Assembly: GCA_910583605.1 (NCBI GenBank)
Contig: CAJTXN010000009.1
Location: 1-64,000, forward strand
Length of the DNA: 64,000 nucleotides
Reading direction: 5' to 3'
From: an uncultured Lachnospiraceae bacterium
GTDB lineage: Bacteria; Bacillota; Clostridia; Lachnospirales; Lachnospiraceae
Part shown: in pieces, positions 17,820 through 26,386 of the stretch
Numbering within the stretch: position 1 is the stretch's first letter
Layout: each line of letters begins with the position of its first letter
Notes under the pieces: generated by a model
Databases searched by the model: none
Seen by the model: the letters and a program-made list of their open reading frames with translations, nothing else
What the model was told of the DNA's origin: nothing
Position numbers and translations under genes: made by a program

Positions 17820-18752
17820 TTAGTTGCCGGGTTCGTTCACGGATATATCCAGCAGGGTTAATATTAATGCCATCCGGACATATACACCGTACTGAACCTG
17901 TTTAAAATAGGCGGCGCGGTCATCATCGTCCACCTCCACAGAAATTTCGTTTACCCTCGGAAGAGGGTGCAGGACAAGCATATCTTTGTTTGCAAGAGCC
18001 ATTTTTTCAGAATTCAGGATATAACTGTCCTTTAAACGGATATATTCTTCTTCATTAAAGAAACGTTCCCGCTGAACCCGGGTCATATATAAAATTTCCA
18101 GACTTCCCAGTACATCTTCCAAATGTTCCACTTCCTGATATTCCACGCTGTTGGCTTCCAGTACATCCTGGCGGATATAATCCGGAATCCGCAGTTCTTT
18201 CGGTGAAATCAGGACAAATTTAATGCCCGGATACCGGACAAGTGCATTGATCAGGGAATGAACCGTCCGTCCGAATTTCAAATCTCCGCACAAACCGATT
18301 ACCAGATGATCCAGTCTGCCTTTTAATGATTTGATGGTCATAAGGTCGGTAAGGGTCTGGGTCGGATGCTGATGGCCGCCGTCTCCGGCATTGATCACCG
18401 GAATGGAGGACCTGGAAGCGGCGACTAAAGGCGCGCCTTCCTTTGGATGTCTCATCGCGCATATATCTGCATAACAGGAAATGATCCGTATGGTATCCGA
18501 TACACTTTCGCCTTTGGAGGCGGAACTGGAGTCGGCAGAAGAAAAACCTAATACATTACCGCCGAGATTCAGCATTGCAGCTTCAAAACTGAGACGGGTA
18601 CGGGTACTAGGTTCATAAAACAGAGTTGCTAATTTTTTTCCTTTGCAGATTTCTTTATATTTATCAGGATTATGTTCAATATCTGCTGCAAGGTTTAATA
18701 AATTGTCAAGTTCTTCAACAGAAAAATCCAAAGGACTAAGTAAGTGACGCAT
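17820..18752 (-). CDS. pyrB: aspartate carbamoyltransferase catalytic subunit
   Basis: 310 residues from the ATG at 18752 with GGAGG four bases before it. Condenses carbamoyl phosphate and aspartate to carbamoyl aspartate, the first committed step of pyrimidine synthesis. Signature motifs: carbamoyl phosphate loop [14 protein letters not shown], the 80s-loop [18 protein letters not shown] and HPLPRVNEI. Length is typical. A small hairpin (CCACAT/ATGTGG, 18768-18781) overlaps the region just before the ribosome site, and a TATAAT sits on the minus strand at plus 18796-18801. No clear PyrR attenuator was found. Confidence 0.96.
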   Translation of the reverse strand: MRHLLSPLDFSVEELDNLLNLAADIEHNPDKYKEICKGKKLATLFYEPSTRTRLSFEAAMLNLGGNVLGFSSADSSSASKGESVSDTIRIISCYADICAMRHPKEGAPLVAASRSSIPVINAGDGGHQHPTQTLTDLMTIKSLKGRLDHLVIGLCGDLKFGRTVHSLINALVRYPGIKFVLISPKELRIPDYIRQDVLEANSVEYQEVEHLEDVLGSLEILYMTRVQRERFFNEEEYIRLKDSYILNSEKMALANKDMLVLHPLPRVNEISVEVDDDDRAAYFKQVQYGVYVRMALILTLLDISVNEPGN

Positions 18753-18817
18753 ATTTCCTCCAATCTGCCACATGGATGTGGTACAAGTTTTGTTTATTAT
18801 ATTAATATATGTTTGGG

Positions 18818-19204
18818 TTAAATGCAATAAAAATATATGTTGAGTTTGCAGATGGACAGGATTGTTTTATTAACTGTTTTTTTGGGTATTTTGTTTCCTA
18901 CGGCAAAACGTTCTGCTCCGTACACTTCTACCCCTGCTTGTTTTGCACAGATTTCAAAACTTTTTCCTGTGACATGTTCAGGTAATTGTATGTACCGAAG
19001 CGGTGCTGTAAGTTCACTTGGCATAACAAATCCATCTAATATTTTATTCACGATAATGTTCCGCTCCATAATACCTTTTTTGCGTTCCGCAACGATTTCG
19101 TCCGCAGCGCCGTCTTCAATCAAAGCGGCCGATACCTTTGCGAGTAGTGGTGAGATAGAAATATTCATGGAATATAGTGCTGTTACCAGCTTGCTTATTT
19201 TGTG
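18818..19204 (-). pseudogene. C-terminal remnant of a MocR-type PLP-dependent regulator/aminotransferase
   Basis: The minus-strand frame reads LVTALYSMNISISPLLAKV, LIEDGAADEIVAERKKG, ERNIIVNKIL and later LPEHVTGKSFEICAKQAGVEVYGAERFAVG. This is the characteristic C-terminal end of the aminotransferase-like domain of MocR/GntR regulators. Only about 110 of the usual 450 or more residues are present: no DNA-binding domain, no PLP lysine and a stop codon just upstream near 19205. The 3' end runs to 18818. It is therefore a decaying fragment. A plus-strand frame over the same bases (18837-19289) is its shadow. Confidence 0.7.
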
Positions 19205-19345
19205 TTATACTATGTTGCAAGATATTTTTTCTCTTGTTATAAATGTGGCATTTTCAAGAGGTTGCGGATTTCACGATGGTAAGATATAACAATTATTAAA
19301 CGATATAATTTTGTCAAAATCCAATTGGGATTTATGGAGGTCATT

Positions 19346-19765
19346 ATGAAATATTACAAAAAAGCAAAAGAAATTATGGATATGGACGTCACAGAGTTTA
19401 TTGGCAGTGTTTCGGAACGTGAAATAGAAAATGCAATGAAATCATTATCTGTTATTTTTCCTGAAAGTTACAAGGCTTTTTTAATTGATTTTGGCGGTGG
19501 TGATGCTGGTGGTGAAATTATCTTTGGTATAACAAATAATGAAGAAGATGATGTTGTTATAACCACACAAATGGAGCGCAGTCAAGGTCTGCCTGAAAAT
19601 CTGGTAATTATAGGTTTTTGGAATGATACTTTGATTTGTTTGGACACAGGCAAAATGAACAATGAGGAATGTCCTGTTGTGGAAGTGAATGATGATTATA
19701 GCGAAACGGAAATGATTGTGGATACCTTTGGAAAATTTTTATATGAGTATATTGATGAAGAATAG
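19346..19765 (+). CDS. SMI1/KNR4 (SUKH) family protein
   Basis: 139 residues from the ATG at 19346, five bases after GGAGG. The fold landmarks of SUKH proteins are visible: EREIENAMKSLSVIFPESYKAFLIDFGGGDAGG, IIFGITNN, LPENLVIIGFWNDTLICLDTGK, and an acidic end. SUKH-1 proteins are commonly immunity proteins against polymorphic and contact-dependent toxins; this one has no toxin gene nearby, and could also be an orphan antitoxin-like or regulatory protein. Cytoplasmic, no signal. It sits between a gene remnant and the Tad-like operon, in a stretch with other signs of turnover. Confidence 0.8.
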   Translation: MKYYKKAKEIMDMDVTEFIGSVSEREIENAMKSLSVIFPESYKAFLIDFGGGDAGGEIIFGITNNEEDDVVITTQMERSQGLPENLVIIGFWNDTLICLDTGKMNNEECPVVEVNDDYSETEMIVDTFGKFLYEYIDEE

Positions 19766-19932
19766 TTTATGTTGGTGTTAGGGCGGTGTTAGGCGGCTTT
19801 TAAAGAGCAGCCAATCACTGTCCGAAGCCCTTCTGTCTCTGTGTCTTGCCATCCAATAAAAAATCCCTCTAATAACGCTCAGGTCTCTATAATCTTCTCG
19901 TATTTATTTACCAAATAGTAAACAATTAAGAA

Positions 19933-19961
19933 TTTACAAAGCCATCTGCCTGTGTTATCAT
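19933..19961 (+). promoter_or_regulatory. promoter of the Tad-like operon
   Basis: TTTACA at 19933-19938 and TATCAT at 19956-19961, spacer 17; TATAAT at 19961-19966 overlaps as an alternative -10. The preceding stretch 19766-19930 holds no recognisable gene. Confidence 0.55.
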
Positions 19962-20021
19962 ATAATATATCTCAAATAACAAATTAAAAAGTGATTATAC
20001 AAAATATAAAAAGGAGGATGT

Positions 20022-20690
20022 ATAAAGACGGACACACAAAAAATTTGCTTTGTCGGAAGCAACTATAAAGACTTTGTTTTTTACATGGCACTTTTATTAA
20101 ATAATCTGGATCACCGTGTGCTGATTAACGATAAATCTTCCAGAAAGGATTTTATGACTATGTTTTCAGATTATGATCTGAAGGAGCGATTACTTACATA
20201 TCGAAATATTGATATTTATTTTGGTGATTGCAGAAACGAACATTACGATTTTATTCTGGATTATACTGGAGATTTAAACTGTCCGGAACAAACCGGCAGT
20301 TATCGGTATATCATTGTAAATTCTTCCATGAACCGGCAGGAGATTTTAGATCATCTGAAACAGGCAGTCAGTCTGAAAAAAGAAACAATACTGGTATTAA
20401 GGGATACGACCGGAGGTGGCAAAGACAGGACATATTTAAAACAGAATTATATGAAATTTATGACATTTGTATCATGTCTGTATGAAATTCCCCTGGATTA
20501 TACGGATAAAGATTATCAGACAGAAATGGATTATGGAGGTTTTATACAATTCAGATATCTCTCTCAAAAATATTGTAAGACACTGATAAAGATTGCCGGA
20601 ATACTTACGGGAAAACCGGAACATATGGCAGAGAAGGCTTTAAAATATGCAAAGGAGGGAAAAATATTTGATAATCGGGTTTTGGAGTGA
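20022..20690 (+). CDS. Tad-like operon protein 1, receiver/CpaE-N-like, probable non-ATG start
   Basis: The first ATG in frame (20085) leaves out an obvious beta-strand (QKICFVGSNYKDFVFY) and has no ribosome site. A perfect AAGGAGG at 20011-20017 points to a start near 20022, where the in-frame codon is ATA (MKTDTQKICFVG, 222 residues). An ATG at 20018 is in another frame and stops after 16 codons. I see no family motif; the pattern of an alpha/beta start, IIVNSSMNRQEILDHL and ILVLRD loosely resembles the N-terminal receiver-like half of CpaE/TadZ proteins. The ATPase-like half follows as a separate gene overlapping by 23 bases. Function inferred from operon position only. Confidence 0.65.
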   Translation: MKTDTQKICFVGSNYKDFVFYMALLLNNLDHRVLINDKSSRKDFMTMFSDYDLKERLLTYRNIDIYFGDCRNEHYDFILDYTGDLNCPEQTGSYRYIIVNSSMNRQEILDHLKQAVSLKKETILVLRDTTGGGKDRTYLKQNYMKFMTFVSCLYEIPLDYTDKDYQTEMDYGGFIQFRYLSQKYCKTLIKIAGILTGKPEHMAEKALKYAKEGKIFDNRVLE

Positions 20691-21474
20691 CCGGGCAGGC
20701 ATCGGAGGCACCACATCCAATATGATCATTACCGGAGTTATGGCAGCAAAGGGAACAGACCGGGAGGTTATTCTTGTTCAGGGAAAATACGATATTTTGA
20801 AATTAGATTATGCATTTTCAACCAATATGCGGAATGATATTCTGAAAGAAGATTTTGGTTATTATAATCATCCCGGTATTGATGATGTATTGGAAAAACA
20901 CATGAATAATCTGTATACAGAGAAAGATTTTGATGAAAATCTGATCTGCGTAAATCAATCGAATCTTTCATATATGCCCGGAAGTATAAGAAATAATCCG
21001 GATTTATTCCGGCAGAAGTTTCGATGTGTGTCACAAAGGTTTTTAAATGCACTGAAAGGGCTTGATAAATTGATTTTTATTGAACTGGACAGTGGTATGG
21101 AAAGTCTGAATCAGCATATACTGAATATTTTGGATTTAGTTGTCATCAATCTGGGTCAGGGAAGCAAATCCATTCATGGCTTAAAGCATCAGCCTGTATT
21201 AATGGAAAAATCATTATTTTTGGTTGGAAGATATGACAGCAATTCCAAATATAATGTAAGAAATCTGATACGCAGATATCATATGAATGAAGATTCTGTT
21301 GCAGTGATTCCTTACAGTGTAAAGTATCAGGATTCGGTTAATGAGGGGAAAACCATGGAGTTTGTGGACAGAAATTATAAATGTTTAAAGCATGATGAAG
21401 ATTTCAGCTTTTTTAAAGAAGCAGGAAACGCTTCAAAAATGATACTTAAGAGGGTGAATACTATTGGAACGTAA
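20668..21474 (+). CDS. TadZ/CpaE-like MinD-family protein with altered P-loop
   Basis: 268 residues from a TTG start at 20668, nine bases after AAAGGAGG (20651-20658). The N-terminus MIIGFWSDRAGIGGTTSNM sits where MinD/ParA proteins have KGGxGKTT: GIGGTT lacks the P-loop lysine. Later segments LDKLIFIELDSGM and ILDLVVINLGQG match the Walker B and following strand. Tad systems use such proteins (TadZ/CpaE) to position the secretion machine at the pole or membrane, and several are also degenerate. It overlaps both neighbours (23 bases upstream, 11 downstream), so translational coupling is likely. Confidence 0.7.
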   Translation: MIIGFWSDRAGIGGTTSNMIITGVMAAKGTDREVILVQGKYDILKLDYAFSTNMRNDILKEDFGYYNHPGIDDVLEKHMNNLYTEKDFDENLICVNQSNLSYMPGSIRNNPDLFRQKFRCVSQRFLNALKGLDKLIFIELDSGMESLNQHILNILDLVVINLGQGSKSIHGLKHQPVLMEKSLFLVGRYDSNSKYNVRNLIRRYHMNEDSVAVIPYSVKYQDSVNEGKTMEFVDRNYKCLKHDEDFSFFKEAGNASKMILKRVNTIGT

Positions 21475-23056
21475 AAATTTCATCGGGGATTTGGTGGGGA
21501 AGATCGGTGAAGAATTAAATGGAATTTTAAGGGCGAACTTATATGAGCTTTCTTTAAAAAAAGAAGAATTATTAAGGCTTAGAAATAAGAAAAGGGAACT
21601 GAGAAGGGCATTAAAAAATTGTGGTATTGGTGATTTAAGAGCAAAAATTTATGTCAAAACACTGATAAAAGATATATTAACAGAAAAATTAGACATAACA
21701 GAGGAAAAAATAAATGACATAATACCATTTATAGACGAAAAACAATTATCTGTTAAAGATAAGTTTGATATTTTACTCTATTTGTATAAAAAAGAGCATG
21801 ATACAAATGCTTTTTTAAAAATACTTGAAGATTATCAACTGTTAGAGACAACTGACAATTGTGCAGACGGAGGCAGATATGAAATAAATGAAGATGATAT
21901 TGAAGAGATTTTTAATCATGTTTCTGTTTCACTAAACTATGAGGACAAGTTGGAAATATTGTCTCAAAAAATATATGAGGCATACAGGGGACTTGGGGTT
22001 GTAGATGAATTAAGGGATATGAAACTGGATGGGATATCGGGGGGAGTATCCGGCAGAGAAGGAGATTACCGCAGTATATGGGCATTTATTAAAGGAAAAA
22101 CCATTCATTTACGTTTTCTGGATTTTCAGTCAGAGTCAGAGTTGGAACGAGTCTGTATGAACATATATCGCTATAATCATCCAGGGCAGTTGTCAATGAA
22201 TAAAGGTTACATTGTCAATGAAATGAAAGATCATTCCAGAGTAGTAGTGGCAAGACCGCCTTTTTGTGAAAGTTTTGTATTTTTTGTTCGCAAATTTGAT
22301 ACAATTGAACATAAGACACCGGAAGAACTGATTACCGACCCGAACGGGGATATACCTATCAGTGTTTTAAAATGGATTGTAAAGGGATGTCAGATTACGG
22401 CAGTTACCGGAGCTCAGGGTTGTGGTAAAACAACACTTTTAATGGCCTTGATCAGATATATTCATCCATCGTATACATTAAGAATTCAGGAGTTATCTTT
22501 TGAACTTCATTTGCGTGATATATATGAGGACAGAAATATTGTTACATTTCAGGAAACAGACCATATCAGCGGACAGGAAGGTCTTGACCTGCAGAAAAAA
22601 ACAGATGGTGTTGTAAATATTCTTGGGGAAGTTGCCACGGCACCGGTTGCTTCCTGGCTGATACAGATGTCTTTGACAGCATCTCTGTTTACAATGTTTA
22701 CCCATCATGCAAAGACGACGAAAGCACTTGTAAAATATATGAGAAACTGTCTTCTGACGGATGGGGCATTTCAAAATGAGGAAATTGCCGAGGAACAGGT
22801 GGTGGATACCATACGGTTTGATGTTCATTTGGAAAAGGATTTGGATGGACATCGATATATAGAACGAATATCGGAAATTGTTCCGAGAGAAAAGGCTGCG
22901 GATGGCGGAAAACTCTATGATGTAAATAACCTGGTGGAATATAGAGACGGAGCATATGTTAAATGCGGGGATTTTTCGGTTAATGTCAGGAATGATATGG
23001 AAAAACATTTAACAGCGGCTGAGAGGGAGGAGTTTTATGAAATATTTCCTGTATGA
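21464..23056 (+). CDS. tadA: CpaF/TadA-type secretion ATPase
   Basis: 530 residues from a TTG start at 21464 with AAGAGGG upstream. A variable N-terminal region of about 200 residues is rich in Lys and Glu. The central region VVVARPPFCESFVFFVRKF and the C-terminal motor domain follow, with Walker A GAQGCGKTTL (316-325), an Asp-box-like LSFELHLRDI and a His-rich FTMFTHHAKTT as in CpaF. The Walker B region (NILGEVATAPV) has Glu but is less canonical. By family it is the hexameric motor for pilin-like subunit assembly. The gene symbol is by analogy. It overlaps the next gene by 20 bases. Confidence 0.82.
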   Translation: MERKNFIGDLVGKIGEELNGILRANLYELSLKKEELLRLRNKKRELRRALKNCGIGDLRAKIYVKTLIKDILTEKLDITEEKINDIIPFIDEKQLSVKDKFDILLYLYKKEHDTNAFLKILEDYQLLETTDNCADGGRYEINEDDIEEIFNHVSVSLNYEDKLEILSQKIYEAYRGLGVVDELRDMKLDGISGGVSGREGDYRSIWAFIKGKTIHLRFLDFQSESELERVCMNIYRYNHPGQLSMNKGYIVNEMKDHSRVVVARPPFCESFVFFVRKFDTIEHKTPEELITDPNGDIPISVLKWIVKGCQITAVTGAQGCGKTTLLMALIRYIHPSYTLRIQELSFELHLRDIYEDRNIVTFQETDHISGQEGLDLQKKTDGVVNILGEVATAPVASWLIQMSLTASLFTMFTHHAKTTKALVKYMRNCLLTDGAFQNEEIAEEQVVDTIRFDVHLEKDLDGHRYIERISEIVPREKAADGGKLYDVNNLVEYRDGAYVKCGDFSVNVRNDMEKHLTAAEREEFYEIFPV

Positions 23057-24677
23057 TTTCTGTTCCAAGAACAGGATTTCAAAGAGTATGGTAAAACGGA
23101 TAGAGAACAGGCTGAAAATTATATATCCTATGGATTCACAGGCTTTAATATGGAGAACGGAGCAGGAGCTTATCAAATTAATAATGATGGCAGTTCTTTT
23201 TATGGCAGTCATATTATTTTTGGGAAGAGTTTCATTTTATTTTTGTATAGCCGGGGCAGTATTGCTGTATGCCCAGGGATTGAACAGTGTATATTCCGGC
23301 TATGACAGGCTGGAAATAAAACTGTTAAAGCAGTTTGAGAAATTTATTCAGGATATCCGTTTTCAGTTCCGGTTTGACGGAATGCTGGAAGAAGCTTTGC
23401 AGGAAGCCGTCCAAAATTCCGGGTATGAAATGTCTCTGCAGGGAATGAAAATGATAGAAAGTCTGAATGCATGGAAAAGGGATGAATCCGGTGAAGTTTA
23501 TGAGGAACTGGCGCCCAATCATTTCTTTTTAACCTTTTATGCTTTATGTGAGACGGTTATATTTTACGGAGATAAGAAGATTAATGGCAAATCCCTGTTT
23601 TTAACCAATATCGGTTATTTAAAAGAAGATATAAATATTGAAATATTAAAAAGAGAAAAAACCAGAGCTTTATTTATGGGATTATTAGGGGTTACAATTT
23701 TTCCTGTCTTCTCCATAAAATTGATTGAACAGTGGGGAATACATAATATGCCGGAGTTACAGGGATTTTATTTTGAAATAGCCGGAGCCATAACTACGGT
23801 AATTATCACGGTTGTAACTCTGGTGATATATCATGTGATCATGAAGTTAAAATATCCCATCGATTTTGACCGGCATAAAAGCCAGTGGGTTGAAGAATTT
23901 TTGGACATTCAATGGATAAATCAGTTATTGATGAAACGCATTTCTAAAAAATATCATTACTATTATAGCAGGGAACAAATGCTGAAGTCTATCGTATATC
24001 CTTATAATATAAAAGAGCTTATGGGCAAACAGATTATGAACGGGATAATAACGTTTATTATTATGCTGACATTACTGACCAGTATTGGTCTGTTTCGAAT
24101 ATCTATCATGGGCGTCACATACGGCGGTTTTTTGCTGGGAATGATTATTGCGGTTTGCAGTTCGGTAATTGCATACCATTATGAGACCATAAATATTATA
24201 ATAAGAAAAAAGATGTTGGAAATTAACCGGGAGGAAGAAGTGGTCAGATTTCAATCGATCATATTAATCTTAATGTATATGGACCGGGTTACCGTGGAGT
24301 TGATCATTGAATGGATGGAGCAATTTGCGCTTGTATTTAGAAATAATCTTGAAATGATTGCAGACAGTCTGGTATATGACGGAATTCAGGCATTTTATAA
24401 AGCAAAAGAAACCATAAGTTTTCTGCCCTATGAGCGGATACTGGATTGTTTTATTGCCAGTGACCGTGTAGGTATCAGCGAGGCATTTTCGGATATATTA
24501 CCGGAACGAATCTACTATATTGAAAAACATAAGCAGGAAAATGAAGTGATATTAAACAATAAAGCAGTTGTTGCCAAAACGATAGCATTTATTCCGTTAT
24601 GTCTGGTGATAATTGCAGAACTGATTGTTCCGTTTGTATATTTTGGATTAAAACAATTATCAGCGTTTAAGCTTTGA
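23037..24677 (+). CDS. double-length TadB/TadC-like membrane protein
   Basis: 546 residues; GGGAGGAG precedes the ATG at 23037 inside the end of the ATPase gene. Hydrophobic helices lie near residues 46-80, 210-230, 246-270, 325-380 (two helices) and 515-540. The two halves each show the T2SF-like pattern of a cytoplasmic helical domain (EKFIQDIRFQFRFDGMLEEAL; EEEVVRFQSIILILMYMDR) followed by C-terminal helices. Classic Tad systems have two separate proteins of about 300 residues (TadB and TadC); here one chain covers both. It is expected to form the inner-membrane platform driven by the CpaF-type ATPase. The fusion interpretation is an inference from length and repeat layout. Confidence 0.7.
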   Translation: MKYFLYDFCSKNRISKSMVKRIENRLKIIYPMDSQALIWRTEQELIKLIMMAVLFMAVILFLGRVSFYFCIAGAVLLYAQGLNSVYSGYDRLEIKLLKQFEKFIQDIRFQFRFDGMLEEALQEAVQNSGYEMSLQGMKMIESLNAWKRDESGEVYEELAPNHFFLTFYALCETVIFYGDKKINGKSLFLTNIGYLKEDINIEILKREKTRALFMGLLGVTIFPVFSIKLIEQWGIHNMPELQGFYFEIAGAITTVIITVVTLVIYHVIMKLKYPIDFDRHKSQWVEEFLDIQWINQLLMKRISKKYHYYYSREQMLKSIVYPYNIKELMGKQIMNGIITFIIMLTLLTSIGLFRISIMGVTYGGFLLGMIIAVCSSVIAYHYETINIIIRKKMLEINREEEVVRFQSIILILMYMDRVTVELIIEWMEQFALVFRNNLEMIADSLVYDGIQAFYKAKETISFLPYERILDCFIASDRVGISEAFSDILPERIYYIEKHKQENEVILNNKAVVAKTIAFIPLCLVIIAELIVPFVYFGLKQLSAFKL

Positions 24678-24753
24678 ATTCGTTTATACAGGGACAGAAA
24701 TAAAACAGATGATTGACACTTAAAATAACAAAATAGTGAAAGGATTGAAATAT

Positions 24754-25203
24754 ATGGAAAATAGTTTAAAGGGGCTAATATTGGCAGCAGGAACCATCAT
24801 TACATGTGTGGTCATATCATTAGGATTTTACATATCAAAAGAAGCACAGGCTACGGCATCTGCGGGAACCAGCCGGATTGGAAAAATTAACAGTGAGTTT
24901 TCGGAAAGTGATAAAAGTATGTATGATGGGAGCAAAGTATCCGGAAATGAGGTTATTAATGCTATAAAGAAGGTGAGCGGGCAGGAAGTTGGTATCTGTG
25001 TAGTGACAAAGACAAACAGTACCTATTATGGATATAGTTTTGATGAAAACAGCGGAGAACTGAAAAACCAGAACAAAAATACATATAATATTGCGCAGTC
25101 AGCTACATCTGCATCTTATATTAATCCATATGCAATCTTTGAGGGTACTGTTATCAGAAATGAAAATGGTGCCATTACCGGAATTAAGTTTCAGCAGAAA
25201 TAG
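24754..25203 (+). CDS. pilin-like single-span membrane protein of the Tad-like operon
   Basis: 149 residues from the ATG at 24754 (AAAGGA nine bases upstream). One N-terminal hydrophobic helix (about 8-30), then SKEAQATASAGTSRIGKINSE and the motif MYDGSKVSGNEVINAIKK, ending YINPYAIFEGTVIRNENGAITGIKF. I recall related proteins in Flp-type clusters of Lachnospiraceae, usually annotated by chance as transporter parts. There is no Flp-pilin Glu-Tyr cleavage motif or type IV prepilin G/F-x4-E site, so processing is unclear. It is the best candidate for an exported subunit of the machine. Confidence 0.65.
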   Translation: MENSLKGLILAAGTIITCVVISLGFYISKEAQATASAGTSRIGKINSEFSESDKSMYDGSKVSGNEVINAIKKVSGQEVGICVVTKTNSTYYGYSFDENSGELKNQNKNTYNIAQSATSASYINPYAIFEGTVIRNENGAITGIKFQQK

Positions 25204-25211
25204 GATGGAAT

Positions 25212-25367
25212 ATGGAACATGCATTTAAAATTGTGTATATGGGGATAGGAATTTTTATGTTTCTGGCAGCATTGGAAATACTGATTTATTTAAATGATAT
25301 TTTAGAAGAAAATAACAGAAAGATTTGTTTAAATGAAAGAAATCCGGAGGTGATTCAATCTGAGTGA
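25212..25367 (+). CDS. small membrane protein of 51 residues
   Basis: ATG at 25212, eight bases after the previous stop, with AGGATGGA as ribosome site. The sequence begins MEHAFKIVYMGIGIFMF and has one helix (about 5-28), then an acidic and asparagine-rich tail. It is followed at once by the ribosome site of the next gene. The size, spacing and membrane helix fit a real small operon member, similar to the short TadE-like or pseudopilin-like proteins in Tad clusters, though no family is recognised. Confidence 0.6.
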   Translation: MEHAFKIVYMGIGIFMFLAALEILIYLNDILEENNRKICLNERNPEVIQSE

Positions 25368-25779
25368 TGTATTTTCAAAGGTAACGGCAATTTTGCTCAG
25401 TTCAGTTTTAATGTTTATTGCTCCGGTATTGATCATGACGGAAGAAAATAATCGGGCAATGCAGACGTTTGTTTATACGGAAATTATAGATTTAACCGAC
25501 CGAATCAGAAATACCGGCTGCCTTACCGGCAGTATGTATCTGAACTTTCTGAATGCATTAGAGGATACAGGTACTATATATGATATAGAAATACAGCATT
25601 TTCAAACAGAAGACGAGATTGGAGTGCAAATGAATTCCACTGACCGGATTTTGGAAACACTTGCTGATGATGGTGTATATCGATTCAGGTCAGGAGATGT
25701 CATAAAATTAAAGGTAAAAAAACAGGATGGTACTTTGGTTGGATTTTACGGAGGAAAAATAAAAGATGAAAGCTACTGA
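25360..25779 (+). CDS. minor pilin-like membrane protein, probable CTG start
   Basis: 139 residues if it starts at CTG 25360, nine bases after GGAGG (25346-25350); this gives MSDVFSKVTAILLSSVLMFIAP, a complete signal anchor. The first TTG in frame (25393) would cut the helix in half and lacks a ribosome site. After the helix (about 5-26) comes an extracytoplasmic domain (NRAMQTFVYTEIIDLTDRIRNTG), with helical and beta parts. Overlaps the previous gene by 8 bases and the next by 14. Function inferred from operon. Confidence 0.62.
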   Translation: MSDVFSKVTAILLSSVLMFIAPVLIMTEENNRAMQTFVYTEIIDLTDRIRNTGCLTGSMYLNFLNALEDTGTIYDIEIQHFQTEDEIGVQMNSTDRILETLADDGVYRFRSGDVIKLKVKKQDGTLVGFYGGKIKDESY

Positions 25780-26386
25780 TTTTTCTATAATATTTTGTAT
25801 TGTGTTTATGGCATTTTATATGTCATATAACATAGGGAACCGGGTATCAGAATCGGTGATTTTTACAACAGCGGAATTGAATAAAATTATGGATGAAATA
25901 GTAGTGGATGCCATGGAAGAAGGGTACGGGGGAATAGATGGAAATCTATTCCCCCGGATAGATAAGGATAAAATGATTCGGGAATTTATGAGAGAAAGCT
26001 CTCTGCTGTTGGAAGAAACAGAAATCAGACAGTATATACCGTCTATTGTAAAAAAAATTATATATGTGGAAAAAAATGGTTATTTTGTGTATTCAGAGGG
26101 AAGATGGAGCAGTAAAATATTATTTGAAACGGAAGAACATGAAGAAAAAGTAAAAATTATTGTCAGAAGTCTGTCAAGGGCTGTGAATAACGGAACGGAA
26201 TCAGGGAAATATAAAATAAACATACCGGCAAATAGCGGAGAGTCATACAGTCAGACAATATCAGAGTATTCGTTTCTTGTGCTATGTGAAGATTTCACCT
26301 TGCAAATGAACGGAAACGGATACAGCCGATATTTTTTGTCAGGTGCAGCATTAAAACAGAAGGGACCCGGGATTATTTTGAATTGA
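25766..26386 (+). CDS. last gene of the Tad-like operon, single-span protein
   Basis: 206 residues, ATG at 25766 after GGAGG. An N-terminal helix (about 5-25) precedes a mostly extracytoplasmic domain without recognised motif; FTTAELNKIMDEIVVDAMEEGYGG follows the helix. The gene overlaps the previous one by 14 bases and its last 14 bases overlap the convergent CNNM gene. It is probably another minor pilin or assembly protein. I see no enzyme motif. Confidence 0.65.
   Translation: MKATDFSIIFCIVFMAFYMSYNIGNRVSESVIFTTAELNKIMDEIVVDAMEEGYGGIDGNLFPRIDKDKMIREFMRESSLLLEETEIRQYIPSIVKKIIYVEKNGYFVYSEGRWSSKILFETEEHEEKVKIIVRSLSRAVNNGTESGKYKINIPANSGESYSQTISEYSFLVLCEDFTLQMNGNGYSRYFLSGAALKQKGPGIILN

Noticed and set aside
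18837..19289. Plus-strand frame of 150 codons
   Set aside because: It is antisense to the MocR fragment, has no ribosome site and shows no domain pattern.
19766..19932. Possible gene remnant on the minus strand (about 40 open codons)
   Set aside because: The frame is short and I could not link it to any family.
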